Positions 1 through 7,259 of a DNA stretch of 21,595 nucleotides are shown here, one piece after another (positions within the stretch are counted from its first letter, which is position 1; the number at the start of each line of letters is the position of its first letter). The position numbers and the translations under genes are program-made. Location: contig JAQSYS010000004.1 in the NCBI GenBank assembly GCA_029256005.1, positions 1 to 21,595 of the forward strand, read 5' to 3'. The notes beneath the pieces are model-generated. The model was given only the letters and a program-made list of their open reading frames with translations. It had not been told where the DNA came from and searched no databases. This DNA comes from Sedimentibacter sp. GTDB lineage: Bacteria; Bacillota; Clostridia; Tissierellales; Sedimentibacteraceae.

Positions 1-30
1 AAATAAAAATATTAGAAACACCAAAAAATA

Positions 31-61
31 GGGAAGGATCCCGAGAAAATTACATGGAGGT
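31..61 (+). promoter_or_regulatory. Flagellin leader with two CsrA-type GGA sites
   Basis: The leader contains a small hairpin, GGGA (31-34) / loop AGGA (35-38) / TCCC (39-42), which presents GGA in its loop. A second GGA lies inside the Shine-Dalgarno sequence (ACATGGAGGT, 52-61). One looped GGA plus one overlapping the ribosome binding site is the arrangement known for Bacillus subtilis hag, where CsrA blocks translation and FliW relieves it. Use of that mechanism here is inferred. No csrA or fliW gene is in the window, and the flagellin promoter must lie upstream of base 1. Confidence 0.5.
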
Positions 62-67
62 AATGAA

Positions 68-964
68 ATGAGAATACAACACAATCTTAACGCAATGAAC
101 TCTTTAAGACAATTAGGAACAAACAACAATAACACAGGTAAAAACTTAGAAAAATTATCATCAGGCTACAGAATCAACAGAGCAGGTGATGATGCTGCAG
201 GACTTGCTATCTCTGAAAAAATGAGAGCACAAATCAATGGTTTGGAAATGGCTTCTAAAAATGCTGAAGACGGTATTTCTTTAATTCAAACTGCTGAAGG
301 CGGATTAAATGAAACTCATTCAATTCTTCAAAGAATGAGAGAATTAGCTGTACAAGCTGCTAACGGAACAAACAAAGGTGAAGATCTTGAAAGTATCCAA
401 AAAGAAGTTGATGCATTGGTTGAAGAAGTAGGCAGAATTGCTGACTCTACTAAATTTAATGGTATTGATTTAATCAATGGTAAAATGGATGCATCAGGTG
501 CAACAGGATCAGCAGAACTGATATTACAAATAGGTGCAAATACAGTTACAAATGCTTCAGGCACTGCATTATCTGGTAGCCTACAATATGAAAGAGTTTC
601 TTTAAGCATTAAAGACATGGGTAAAGTTGGTTTAGGATTAGCTGCTTCTGGCGGAACAGGACTTATTGATTTATCAACACAAACTGGTGCTCAAGCAGCG
701 TTAGTAAAATTAGATGAATCTATTAAATTAGTTTCAGAACAAAGAGCTGGTCTTGGTGCTTTACAGAACAGATTAGAGCACACTGTTAACAACTTAGGAG
801 TAACTTCTGAAAACTTAACAGCTGCTGAATCTCGTATAAGAGACGTTGATATGGCTAAAGAAATGATGGAATACACTAAGAATAACATTCTTACACAAGC
901 TGCTCAGGCTATGCTTGCTCAAGCTAACCAACAGCCACAAGGTGTATTACAGTTATTACAATAA
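68..964 (+). CDS. hag: Flagellin, the flagellar filament subunit
   Basis: 298 residues. It is the structural protein exported through the flagellar type III apparatus and polymerised into the filament. The N-terminal D0/D1 region opens MRIQHNLNAMNSLRQLG and contains SSGYRINRAGDDAAGLAISEKM (about 32-53). The segment around LQRMRELAVQAANGTN (about 87-102) is the conserved D1 region that TLR5 recognises in other flagellins. The C-terminal D1/D0 region is also complete (ESRIRDVDMAKEMM and a Gln-rich end at LQLLQ). The central variable region is only about 100 residues, so this is a short flagellin with little or no D2/D3, as is common in Firmicutes. ATG 68 is chosen because GGAGG (56-60) sits 7 nt upstream. 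A terminator follows directly, so it is probably monocistronic here and translationally regulated through its leader. Confidence 0.97.
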   Translation: MRIQHNLNAMNSLRQLGTNNNNTGKNLEKLSSGYRINRAGDDAAGLAISEKMRAQINGLEMASKNAEDGISLIQTAEGGLNETHSILQRMRELAVQAANGTNKGEDLESIQKEVDALVEEVGRIADSTKFNGIDLINGKMDASGATGSAELILQIGANTVTNASGTALSGSLQYERVSLSIKDMGKVGLGLAASGGTGLIDLSTQTGAQAALVKLDESIKLVSEQRAGLGALQNRLEHTVNNLGVTSENLTAAESRIRDVDMAKEMMEYTKNNILTQAAQAMLAQANQQPQGVLQLLQ

Positions 965-990
965 TCAAATTAAACTTAATAGCATTGAAG

Positions 991-1016
991 GTGCAGCGTA
1001 ATGCTGCACTTTTCTT
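991..1016 (+). terminator. Intrinsic terminator after flagellin
   Basis: A perfect 7-bp stem GTGCAGC (991-997) / GCTGCAC (1003-1009) with a 5-nt loop is followed by a T-rich tail (TTTTCTT). It lies 27 nt after the flagellin stop codon. Confidence 0.85.
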
Positions 1017-1107
1017 GTTAGAAAAGTTAAATATATTACTATGCCAGAATTTCTTGCTAAGCTAGTCGATAGTAATAGTAAAACGTTTATTGTTGGAGGT
1101 GAATAAG

Positions 1108-2664
1108 ATTAGTAAAAGAGATGACATCTCAGGTTTTTTCCCGTTTGTAAAATCTTTTATTATCATATCATTGTTATTTTCTGTGTTTATTTTATTTGTT
1201 ACAATTAAGGTAGTAGCTAAAACTGAAATTTCATTGCAAATTATTGTCTTAACAGCTTCTATATTTACATTTATAATAATGATTTTAGGATTTTGTTATA
1301 TTGTTAATAAAGAGTTTATGTTTATCAAAAAATATATTCGAAGGTTAAATAAATCAAAAAATGCTGATGATATAGATATTGAATACAATATAAAAAATAA
1401 GTTTAGATTCATAAAAGATGCGGAAATGCTTATAAACAGTAAATTAGAAGATAAGTATGCTTTGGTTCATTATGATTTGAGTAAGTTTACTATCGTAAAT
1501 AACATTGTAGGGTACAAGGTGGGCGATGAAATAATTCAGCTAATCGGAAAGACCCTAAGGAAAAATCTTAAAGATGAAATAATAGGCAAAGCAGACGGAG
1601 ATAATTTTTTTGTACTATTTGAATACAAGAGTATAGAAGAATTGATCGAAAGAACATGCTTTGTTTCAGATAAAATAGAAAGCATGAGTATTTGGAGTAA
1701 GGTGAGCATAAACCCTGTTATCAAAACTGGAATTTGCCTAATAGACAATGTGGAACTCGATATAAGGACAGCCATTGATAGAGCTAATTTTGCAAAGCAA
1801 AGTTTAGATGACAGCTATAAAAGCGGTTATGCAATCTATGATAACAAAATAGGAATCAGCTTAATTGAAACTAAAAGAATTGAAAATGAAATGCATAAAG
1901 CTCTAGAAGGAAATGAGTTCAAGGTATATCTTCAGCCAAAGGTTGATTTAAAAACAGGTGAAATATCAGGAGCTGAAGCTTTAGTTCGCTGGGAACATCC
2001 GGAACTTGGATTGTTAAGTCCTGATAAATTTATTTCGATTTTTGAAAAAAATGGTTTTATTGTAAAACTGGATATGTATGTGTTTGAACAGGTGTGCATA
2101 AATTTAAGGAAGTGGATTGATCTTGGATATGATGTGGTCCCAGTTTCAGTTAATTTATCCAGGGTGCATTTTTTAAACAGCAATTTCATTTCCGATTATC
2201 ACAAAATCAAGAAAAAATACCTGATATGTGATAACCTCATAGAAATAGAGATTACCGAATCCGTTGTTTTCAGCAATGAAAATGAAAATGAAGTATTCAA
2301 GGTCATGAGAAAAATTAGGGATGTAGGCTTTGAAATATCAATGGATGATTTCGGCTCAGGATATTCCTGCCTGGGACTTTTAAAAGAAATGCCCATAGAT
2401 ACTTTAAAACTCGATAGAATGTTCTTAAAAAATATCGAAGAATACAAATCTCAGATTATTGTAAGCAATATTGTAGATATGGCTAAACACTTAAATCTGA
2501 ATGTTATATCTGAAGGTGTTGAAACAGAGAAGCAGGTAGATTTTTTAAGGGATATAGGATGTGATATGGCTCAGGGGTTTGTATTTGCAAAACCTGAACC
2601 TGTAGAAACATATGAAAAACTTATTAATAAAGGAAAAATAAATTACTATCAAGCAGTAATATAA
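1108..2664 (+). CDS. Membrane-bound c-di-GMP phosphodiesterase (degenerate GGDEF plus EAL)
   Basis: About 518 residues, predicted to hydrolyse cyclic di-GMP. Two hydrophobic segments near the N-terminus (about residues 10-36 and 42-66) form a membrane hairpin. A GGDEF-fold domain follows, in which the signature is degraded to DGDNF (about 163-167), so it is unlikely to synthesise c-di-GMP. The EAL domain carries the expected catalytic set: EAL in GAEALVRW (about E290), N of NLS, EITES, DD of MDDFGSGYS (413-414), LKLD, SEGVE and QGF. The start is unusual. GGAGG (1095-1099) is 8 nt before an in-frame ATT at 1108, while the in-frame TTG (1090, 1093) and GTG (1099) codons have no ribosome binding site upstream. 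The first in-frame ATG lies inside the second membrane segment. Position between flagellin and hemerythrin suggests motility control by redox or membrane signals. Family assignment is firm; the start is inferred. Confidence 0.9.
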   Translation: MSKRDDISGFFPFVKSFIIISLLFSVFILFVTIKVVAKTEISLQIIVLTASIFTFIIMILGFCYIVNKEFMFIKKYIRRLNKSKNADDIDIEYNIKNKFRFIKDAEMLINSKLEDKYALVHYDLSKFTIVNNIVGYKVGDEIIQLIGKTLRKNLKDEIIGKADGDNFFVLFEYKSIEELIERTCFVSDKIESMSIWSKVSINPVIKTGICLIDNVELDIRTAIDRANFAKQSLDDSYKSGYAIYDNKIGISLIETKRIENEMHKALEGNEFKVYLQPKVDLKTGEISGAEALVRWEHPELGLLSPDKFISIFEKNGFIVKLDMYVFEQVCINLRKWIDLGYDVVPVSVNLSRVHFLNSNFISDYHKIKKKYLICDNLIEIEITESVVFSNENENEVFKVMRKIRDVGFEISMDDFGSGYSCLGLLKEMPIDTLKLDRMFLKNIEEYKSQIIVSNIVDMAKHLNLNVISEGVETEKQVDFLRDIGCDMAQGFVFAKPEPVETYEKLINKGKINYYQAVI

Positions 2665-2677
2665 TAGGAGGCTTATT

Positions 2678-3082
2678 ATGGCTTATAGCTGGGACAAGAC
2701 ATTAGAAACAGGAAATCCTACAATAGATGAACAACATAAATCGCTTATCAATGCAATTAATGCATTATTGGATTCATGCAGTCAGGGAAAGGGAAGAAAT
2801 GAAGTTGAAAAGACTTTAAAATTTCTCCAGGATTATGTTATAAAGCATTTCAGTGACGAAGAAAGACTTCAGATAAAATCAAACTATCCGAATTACAATT
2901 CTCATAAAGAAAAACATGAAGCATTTAAGAAAACTGTTAAGGATATAGCTGATGATTATCAAAAAAATGGAACAAGTATTCAGCTTGTTGCAAAGGTGAA
3001 TAGTTCTGTAGCAGGATGGCTTATCACTCATATTAAGTCAGAAGATAAGAAGGTTGCTGAACATATAAAGACAACAATATAG
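2678..3082 (+). CDS. Bacteriohemerythrin
   Basis: 134 residues, a single-domain four-helix O2-binding protein with a non-haem di-iron centre. All seven expected ligands are visible: H20 (EQHK), H57 and E61 (HFSDEE), H76 and H80 (HKEKH), H118 and D123 (HIKSED). Trp5 in the N-terminal YSWD is also typical. There is no signal peptide or membrane segment, so it is cytoplasmic. The ribosome binding site AGGAGG (2666-2671) lies immediately after the stop of the phosphodiesterase gene, so the two are very likely cotranscribed. In an anaerobe it probably senses, stores or scavenges oxygen. Whether it feeds a signal to the neighbouring c-di-GMP enzyme or chemoreceptor is inference. Confidence 0.95.
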   Translation: MAYSWDKTLETGNPTIDEQHKSLINAINALLDSCSQGKGRNEVEKTLKFLQDYVIKHFSDEERLQIKSNYPNYNSHKEKHEAFKKTVKDIADDYQKNGTSIQLVAKVNSSVAGWLITHIKSEDKKVAEHIKTTI

Positions 3083-3120
3083 AACAACATAAATAATTAT
3101 GCTTTGAAGCATAATAGATG

Positions 3121-3153
3121 AAGATGGATTGATTATCAATACCATCTTTTTTT
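3121..3153 (+). terminator. Intrinsic terminator after hemerythrin
   Basis: AAGATGG-ATTGA (3121-3132), loop TTA, and TCAAT-A-CCATCTT (3136-3148) form a 12-bp stem with one bulged A, followed by a run of T to 3153. A second hairpin without a T tract, ATTATGCT (3096-3103) / AGCATAAT (3108-3115), lies just before it. Together they close the phosphodiesterase-hemerythrin unit. Confidence 0.85.
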
Positions 3154-3180
3154 CTTGACAAAATTCATCTTTTACTAATA

Positions 3181-3189
3181 TGATATAAT
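3181..3189 (+). promoter_or_regulatory. Extended -10 promoter for the two-component operon
   Basis: TGATATAAT (3181-3189) is an extended -10 element (TGn plus TATAAT). A perfect TTGACA (3155-3160) lies upstream, but the 23-bp spacing is too long for a normal -35/-10 pair, so the extended -10 may act alone. The predicted transcription start is near 3196, giving a leader of about 110 nt. Confidence 0.6.
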
Positions 3190-3196
3190 GAATAAA

Positions 3197-3216
3197 ACAA
3201 AGATTATCGTCTTTGT
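3197..3216 (+). other. Hairpin at the 5' end of the two-component mRNA leader
   Basis: ACAAAGA (3197-3203) / TCTTTGT (3210-3216) form a perfect 7-bp stem with loop TTATCG. It begins at about the predicted transcription start, a position where hairpins can stabilise mRNA. AAGATTATC in this region (3200-3208) recurs at 3271-3279. A regulatory role is speculative. Confidence 0.35.
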
Positions 3217-3307
3217 CTGGTTAGTGTAAATATTAATGTAAGATTAAGGTTATGCAATTATTATATAAGGAAGATTATCAATTGTATTTATGAATGGAGG
3301 AATAATT

Positions 3308-3976
3308 TTGAGAATATTAATCGTTGAGGATGAAGTGAAAATTACACAGGCTCTCAGTTATTTATTTGCAAAACAAAAAATAGATGTTGATATTGCAAAT
3401 GACGGAGAAGAAGGTTTGATTCTCTCTGAGAAGGATATATACGATGTAATTGTCTTGGATATAATGCTTCCCGGTGTGGATGGCATTCAAATATTAAAAA
3501 CAATAAGAAAAAGCGGAATTAAGACTCCAGTTATCATGCTTACTGCGAAGGATACTATTGATGACAGAGTTTTTGGACTTGAAAACGGTGCTGATGATTA
3601 TCTTATCAAGCCCTTTGCAACAAAGGAATTAATAGCAAGAGTCAAAGCGTTGGCAAGAAGAAAAAGCACTGAATATGTTGGTGAAATATTTGAATTTGAA
3701 GATATTAAATATGATGTTAAAAATTATTTATTGTTTATAGATGATGAGGAATATAAAATACCACTCAAGGAAGCCATGCTAATGGAAATGTTTATTAAAA
3801 AGCCAAGGCAGGTTTTTACAAGGGAACAAATTATAGACCGAATTTGGGGGCTTGAAGCAGATATATTGGAAAGCAACATAGAAATTTATGTCCATCATTT
3901 AAGAAAAAGATTAGAAGATACAAATGCAAAAATTGAAACTGTTCGTGGCGTAGGTTATATGCTTAAGGAGAAATAA
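3308..3976 (+). CDS. OmpR/PhoB-family response regulator
   Basis: 222 residues from a TTG start. The receiver domain (1-120) opens MRILIVEDE with the acidic pair E7/D8, has the phosphoacceptor D51 in IVLDIMLPG, then the conserved Thr in MLTAKD and the Lys in IKPF. A winged-helix DNA-binding domain (about 128-220) ends with IYVHHLRKRLE and VRGVGYML, diagnostic of the OmpR family. TTG 3308 is preferred over the in-frame ATG at 3290 because GGAGG (3296-3300) is 7 nt before the TTG and lies inside the longer reading. The gene is separated by one base from the sensor kinase downstream, forming one operon behind the promoter near 3185. Target genes and stimulus cannot be told from the sequence. Confidence 0.95.
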   Translation: MRILIVEDEVKITQALSYLFAKQKIDVDIANDGEEGLILSEKDIYDVIVLDIMLPGVDGIQILKTIRKSGIKTPVIMLTAKDTIDDRVFGLENGADDYLIKPFATKELIARVKALARRKSTEYVGEIFEFEDIKYDVKNYLLFIDDEEYKIPLKEAMLMEMFIKKPRQVFTREQIIDRIWGLEADILESNIEIYVHHLRKRLEDTNAKIETVRGVGYMLKEK

Positions 3977-3977
3977 C

Positions 3978-5252
3978 ATGTTTAAGAGGCTTCATTTTAG
4001 ACTAACTGCATTCATGGGTATAATTCTGATTTTATTCATGGCATTTATTGCTACGGGGATATATAATTTCACACGCATAGTTTTTGAAAACGGCAACAGG
4101 GAAATGATGAAGTCTGAGGCTTTAAGAATATATGCATACCGTAATTCAAGCCAATTTGATTTCAGAGTCAATGGAAACACTGTATTTCAAAGAATTGGTC
4201 CATCAGTTGCATTAATGGGGAATCAAAAGCTTGATGCATGTTATGTTATATATAATGATAAATATGAACGCGTGTACGCTGTAGAGGATGAAATAAAGAT
4301 ATCTGATGAAATTCAACCTCTTGCGGTTGAATCCATCAAAGGTAAGAAAGATTCCTATGTTTTACAAAAAATAGGTCGATTCAATTATAGAATATATACT
4401 AGGTATTTTGAAGATGATAAAGGCTCTAGCGCAGTACAGGTTTATCAAAATACAGTTAATGAAGATATACTTTGGTCGTTTTTAAGAACTGTGCTCTATG
4501 TAACCGGTTGGAGTGGTACGGCAATATTGCTGATTATAAGTTATTTGTTTACCGGGCAGGCATTAAAACCTGTGAGAGATGCATGGATACGGCAAAAGGA
4601 ATTTGTCGCAGATGCTTCTCATGAGCTTAGAACTCCTCTTACAGTAATTCAAACCAATTTAGATGTAGTCTTGAGCGATGAGGAAGGTACTGTCGTAGAA
4701 AACGAAATGTGGCTTGACAATGCATATTCTGAAACAAAGGTTATGGCGAGACTTATAGATCAACTATTAATTTTAGCTAAGGCTGATGCTAATGAAGGGA
4801 AACTAGATATTTCAGAGTTTTCATTGACGGAAGTAATTGAAAATGTATGTCAGAACATGGGAATTATAGCAAACAAAAAGGGATTAGACTTCCAATTAAA
4901 CCTTGAGGATAATATAAAGATTAAAGCTGATTATGATAAAGTTCGTAGACTTATTGTCATATTAGTTGATAATGCAGTTAAATATACTGAAAAGGGCAAG
5001 GTTACAGTAAGTTTATTTACTGATAAAAACAAAAGAAAAGTATTTATTGTGGAAGACACGGGTATAGGAATTGCCAAAAATGATTTAAGCAGAATATTTG
5101 ATCGTTTCTACAGAGCTGACAAGGCAAGACATCGTGAAGGCGGAACAGGTCTTGGATTAAGTATTGCTAAGTGGATTGCAGACATACACAAATATACACT
5201 TACAGTTGAAAGTACAGTAAATGTTGGAAGTAAATTTACATTAAAAATGTAA
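3978..5252 (+). CDS. Two-component sensor histidine kinase
   Basis: 424 residues, partner of the preceding regulator. Membrane segment 1 lies at about residues 9-30. An extracytoplasmic sensor region of about 130 residues follows, without a fold I recognise. Membrane segment 2 is at about 170-193, followed almost directly by the dimerisation/phosphoacceptor helix FVADASHELRTPL with H215. There is little room for a full HAMP domain between them. The ATPase domain has the N box (VDNAVKY), DTGIGI, the F box (IFDRFYRADKAR) and the GGTGLGLSI glycine box. The start is ATG 3978, with AAGGAG about 8 nt upstream inside the end of the regulator gene. It ends at a bidirectional terminator shared with the convergent chemoreceptor gene. 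The stimulus is unknown. Confidence 0.95.
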   Translation: MFKRLHFRLTAFMGIILILFMAFIATGIYNFTRIVFENGNREMMKSEALRIYAYRNSSQFDFRVNGNTVFQRIGPSVALMGNQKLDACYVIYNDKYERVYAVEDEIKISDEIQPLAVESIKGKKDSYVLQKIGRFNYRIYTRYFEDDKGSSAVQVYQNTVNEDILWSFLRTVLYVTGWSGTAILLIISYLFTGQALKPVRDAWIRQKEFVADASHELRTPLTVIQTNLDVVLSDEEGTVVENEMWLDNAYSETKVMARLIDQLLILAKADANEGKLDISEFSLTEVIENVCQNMGIIANKKGLDFQLNLEDNIKIKADYDKVRRLIVILVDNAVKYTEKGKVTVSLFTDKNKRKVFIVEDTGIGIAKNDLSRIFDRFYRADKARHREGGTGLGLSIAKWIADIHKYTLTVESTVNVGSKFTLKM

Positions 5253-5253
5253 C

Positions 5254-5297
5254 AAAAATAAGCAACCGAAATGGACTGAATCCGGTTGCTTATTTTT
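5254..5297. terminator. Bidirectional terminator between the kinase and MCP genes
   Basis: AAAAATAAGCAACCG (5254-5268) and CGGTTGCTTATTTTT (5283-5297) pair perfectly over 15 bp around a 14-nt loop. The A run on one flank and T run on the other give a U-tract in both directions. It lies just after the stop codon of the plus-strand kinase and just beyond that of the minus-strand chemoreceptor. Confidence 0.9.
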
Positions 5298-5315
5298 ATA
5301 TTTAAAAATTGTTAT

Positions 5316-7073
5316 TTATATTGTACATTCTGAAGCGTTGCTAAGTTTAAATATTGAAATTTGTTCTTTTAATGAGCTTGCCTGACTTGTCAATTCTTCA
5401 CAAGCAGCTGCGCTTTCCTCAGCTGAAGCTGAGTTATTTTGTACTACAGATGATATTTGTTCTATTCCTATATTTATTTGATTGATAGAATTAGCTTGTT
5501 CATTAGATGACTGAGCAATTTTATCCATTGTTTCTGCTACAAGATTGGTGTTTTCTATTACCTTATTGAGATATTGTGCAGTATCCTTTGCGATATTTGT
5601 TCCTGCCTGCACGGTATCAATAGATTTTTGAATCAATGCAGTTGTTTGATTTGCAGCATCGGCACTTTTTGATGCAAGATTTCTGACTTCATCAGCAACT
5701 ACTGCAAAGCCCTTTCCTGCAGAACCTGCTCTTGCAGCCTCAACTGCAGCATTAAGTGCTAAAATATTAGTTTGGAATGCTATGTCATCTATTACTTTAA
5801 TTATCTTTGCTATTTCTTTAGAAGACTTATTGATATCTTCCATAGAAACCAGCATTTTTTGCATTTGTTCATTGCTCTTGATTATTTCATTTTCAGCAGT
5901 TTTGACATATTTTTCTGCGAGTTTTACATTCTCATTATTTGAATAAACTTGGGATGAAACCTCACTTATTGATGCTGATAGTTCTTCAATTGTACTTGCT
6001 TGTTCTGAGGCACCGTTAGAAAGTTCCTGTGCGCCATAAGACAATTGATTTGAGCCTTCAAACACTTGCGAAGATGCATCATTGATTTCAAATAAGATTT
6101 TATTTAATTTCCCAATTGTATTTTCTAAAGAAATTTCCATGATGTCTTTATCTGATCTTGGTGTAACATTAAATGATAAATCACCATCTGCTATTTTTAA
6201 AACAATATTAACCTGTTCCTTTATTCCTTCTATTACCTTATTAAATGATTGAGCAAGTATTCCAATTTCATCCTTTGAATTTTCATCATATTCAACATCT
6301 ATGTCTATATCACCCATGGCAAGCTTATTTGCGGCATTAACCATCTTGTTGACAGGTTTTGATATTGTTTTAGCCATAGAAATTCCTATGAGTATTGAAG
6401 AAATAAAACCTATAATTACTACAATAATCAGTACAATTGACAATGTTCTGGCCAAATTTACGTTTGATACACTTGTGGCTTCTACATTTTCAACCTTGGA
6501 GCTAAAACTTTCGTTTAAATAATCATATACAAGACTCAGTGAGTTTGAAATAGATTCTGTTTTTACATATGCACCGGTTAAATCTCCGAGTCTTGCTAGA
6601 CCAAATGCTTCATCTGTATTTTCTTTATAAAAATCATATACTATAGGTTCTATGGTAGAAAAGTCATTTAATTCATTTGAATTTAAGCTTTGTTTATATG
6701 CTTCTGATGAACTTTTGAAAATTTCCATCTGTTGACTGAAAGACTCTTCAGCAGCTGCTATTGCTGGTAATTTACCGGTACTTATAATTCCTTCTCTTAC
6801 ATTAATTTGCATATCATTGAGACTGTTCAGCATATATGATAAATATATCAGAGGCTCTGTCTGCTCTTCATATAATTTGGAGTCTTCCTTGCTTATTGTT
6901 AGCATCCCCGTTATGCCAACTAGGCCAATTACTGTTGAAATAATAGAAATTACTAAAAAACTTGAAATTAATTTTTTTGAAATTTCCAGATTAGCAAATC
7001 GAAACTTATGTTTATCCTTTTTAGAGTTGTCTTGTGTTGCTTTTTTAAAGCCTGGTAATTTAAATTTTTTCAT
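5316..7073 (-). CDS. Methyl-accepting chemotaxis protein
   Basis: 585 residues, a transmembrane chemoreceptor. A short basic cytoplasmic tail (1-30) precedes membrane segment 1 (about 34-56). A four-helix-bundle-type ligand domain of about 150 residues follows, then membrane segment 2 (about 208-232), a HAMP domain (KPVNKMVNAANKLAMGDIDI) and a long helical signalling domain. The hairpin tip that contacts CheA/CheW is clear: DDIAFQTNILALNAAVEAAR, then KGFAVVADEVRNLA. There is no PAS or Cache motif, so the ligand is unknown. ATG 7073 is preceded by GAGGGG as ribosome binding site. It is a single-gene unit with its own sigma-28 promoter, so it should be expressed together with late flagellar genes such as the flagellin at the start of the window. 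Confidence 0.96.
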   Translation of the reverse strand: MKKFKLPGFKKATQDNSKKDKHKFRFANLEISKKLISSFLVISIISTVIGLVGITGMLTISKEDSKLYEEQTEPLIYLSYMLNSLNDMQINVREGIISTGKLPAIAAAEESFSQQMEIFKSSSEAYKQSLNSNELNDFSTIEPIVYDFYKENTDEAFGLARLGDLTGAYVKTESISNSLSLVYDYLNESFSSKVENVEATSVSNVNLARTLSIVLIIVVIIGFISSILIGISMAKTISKPVNKMVNAANKLAMGDIDIDVEYDENSKDEIGILAQSFNKVIEGIKEQVNIVLKIADGDLSFNVTPRSDKDIMEISLENTIGKLNKILFEINDASSQVFEGSNQLSYGAQELSNGASEQASTIEELSASISEVSSQVYSNNENVKLAEKYVKTAENEIIKSNEQMQKMLVSMEDINKSSKEIAKIIKVIDDIAFQTNILALNAAVEAARAGSAGKGFAVVADEVRNLASKSADAANQTTALIQKSIDTVQAGTNIAKDTAQYLNKVIENTNLVAETMDKIAQSSNEQANSINQINIGIEQISSVVQNNSASAEESAAACEELTSQASSLKEQISIFKLSNASECTI

Positions 7074-7162
7074 TCTTATGCCCCTCTATTCTCTGATTGT
7101 GAAACAAATAATATATGCACATTTAAGATAAATGCTTACATGTTAAAAGTGCCACAATCTAT

Positions 7163-7189
7163 TATTCGGCATATATTTCATAAAATTTA
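7163..7189 (-). promoter_or_regulatory. Sigma-28 (SigD/FliA) promoter of the MCP gene
   Basis: On the minus strand, TAAA (7189-7186), exactly 15 nt, then GCCGAATA (7170-7163) match the motility sigma factor consensus TAAA-N15-GCCGATAA/T, differing only near the end of the -10. The predicted start is about 80 nt before the MCP ATG. Confidence 0.85.
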
Positions 7190-7218
7190 TAGTTTTTAGC
7201 TATTTTTTTAAATATATT

Positions 7219-7251
7219 AAAAAAAACAAGTTCAAAACTAAACTTGTTTTT
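7219..7251 (-). terminator. Intrinsic terminator after NAD kinase
   Basis: AAAAACAAGTT (7222-7232) and AACTTGTTTTT (7241-7251) form an 11-bp stem with an 8-nt loop. Reading on the minus strand it is followed by a U-tract (the A run around 7219-7226). It lies just beyond the NAD kinase stop codon. Confidence 0.8.
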
Positions 7252-7259
7252 AAGCTGAA

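Noticed and set aside
1045..1072. Sigma-28 promoter before the EAL gene (CAGAATTT, then GTCGATAG)
   Set aside because: The -10 is close to consensus but the -35 matches only about half and the spacing is one base off, so it is too weak to list.
3155..3189. TTGACA (3155) paired with TATAAT (3184) as a normal -35/-10 promoter
   Set aside because: The spacer is 23 bp, too long. Only the extended -10 element is kept as evidence.
3290..3307. ATG 3290 as the response regulator start
   Set aside because: The GGAGG ribosome binding site lies inside this extension and points to TTG 3308, which gives the standard MRILIVEDE N-terminus.
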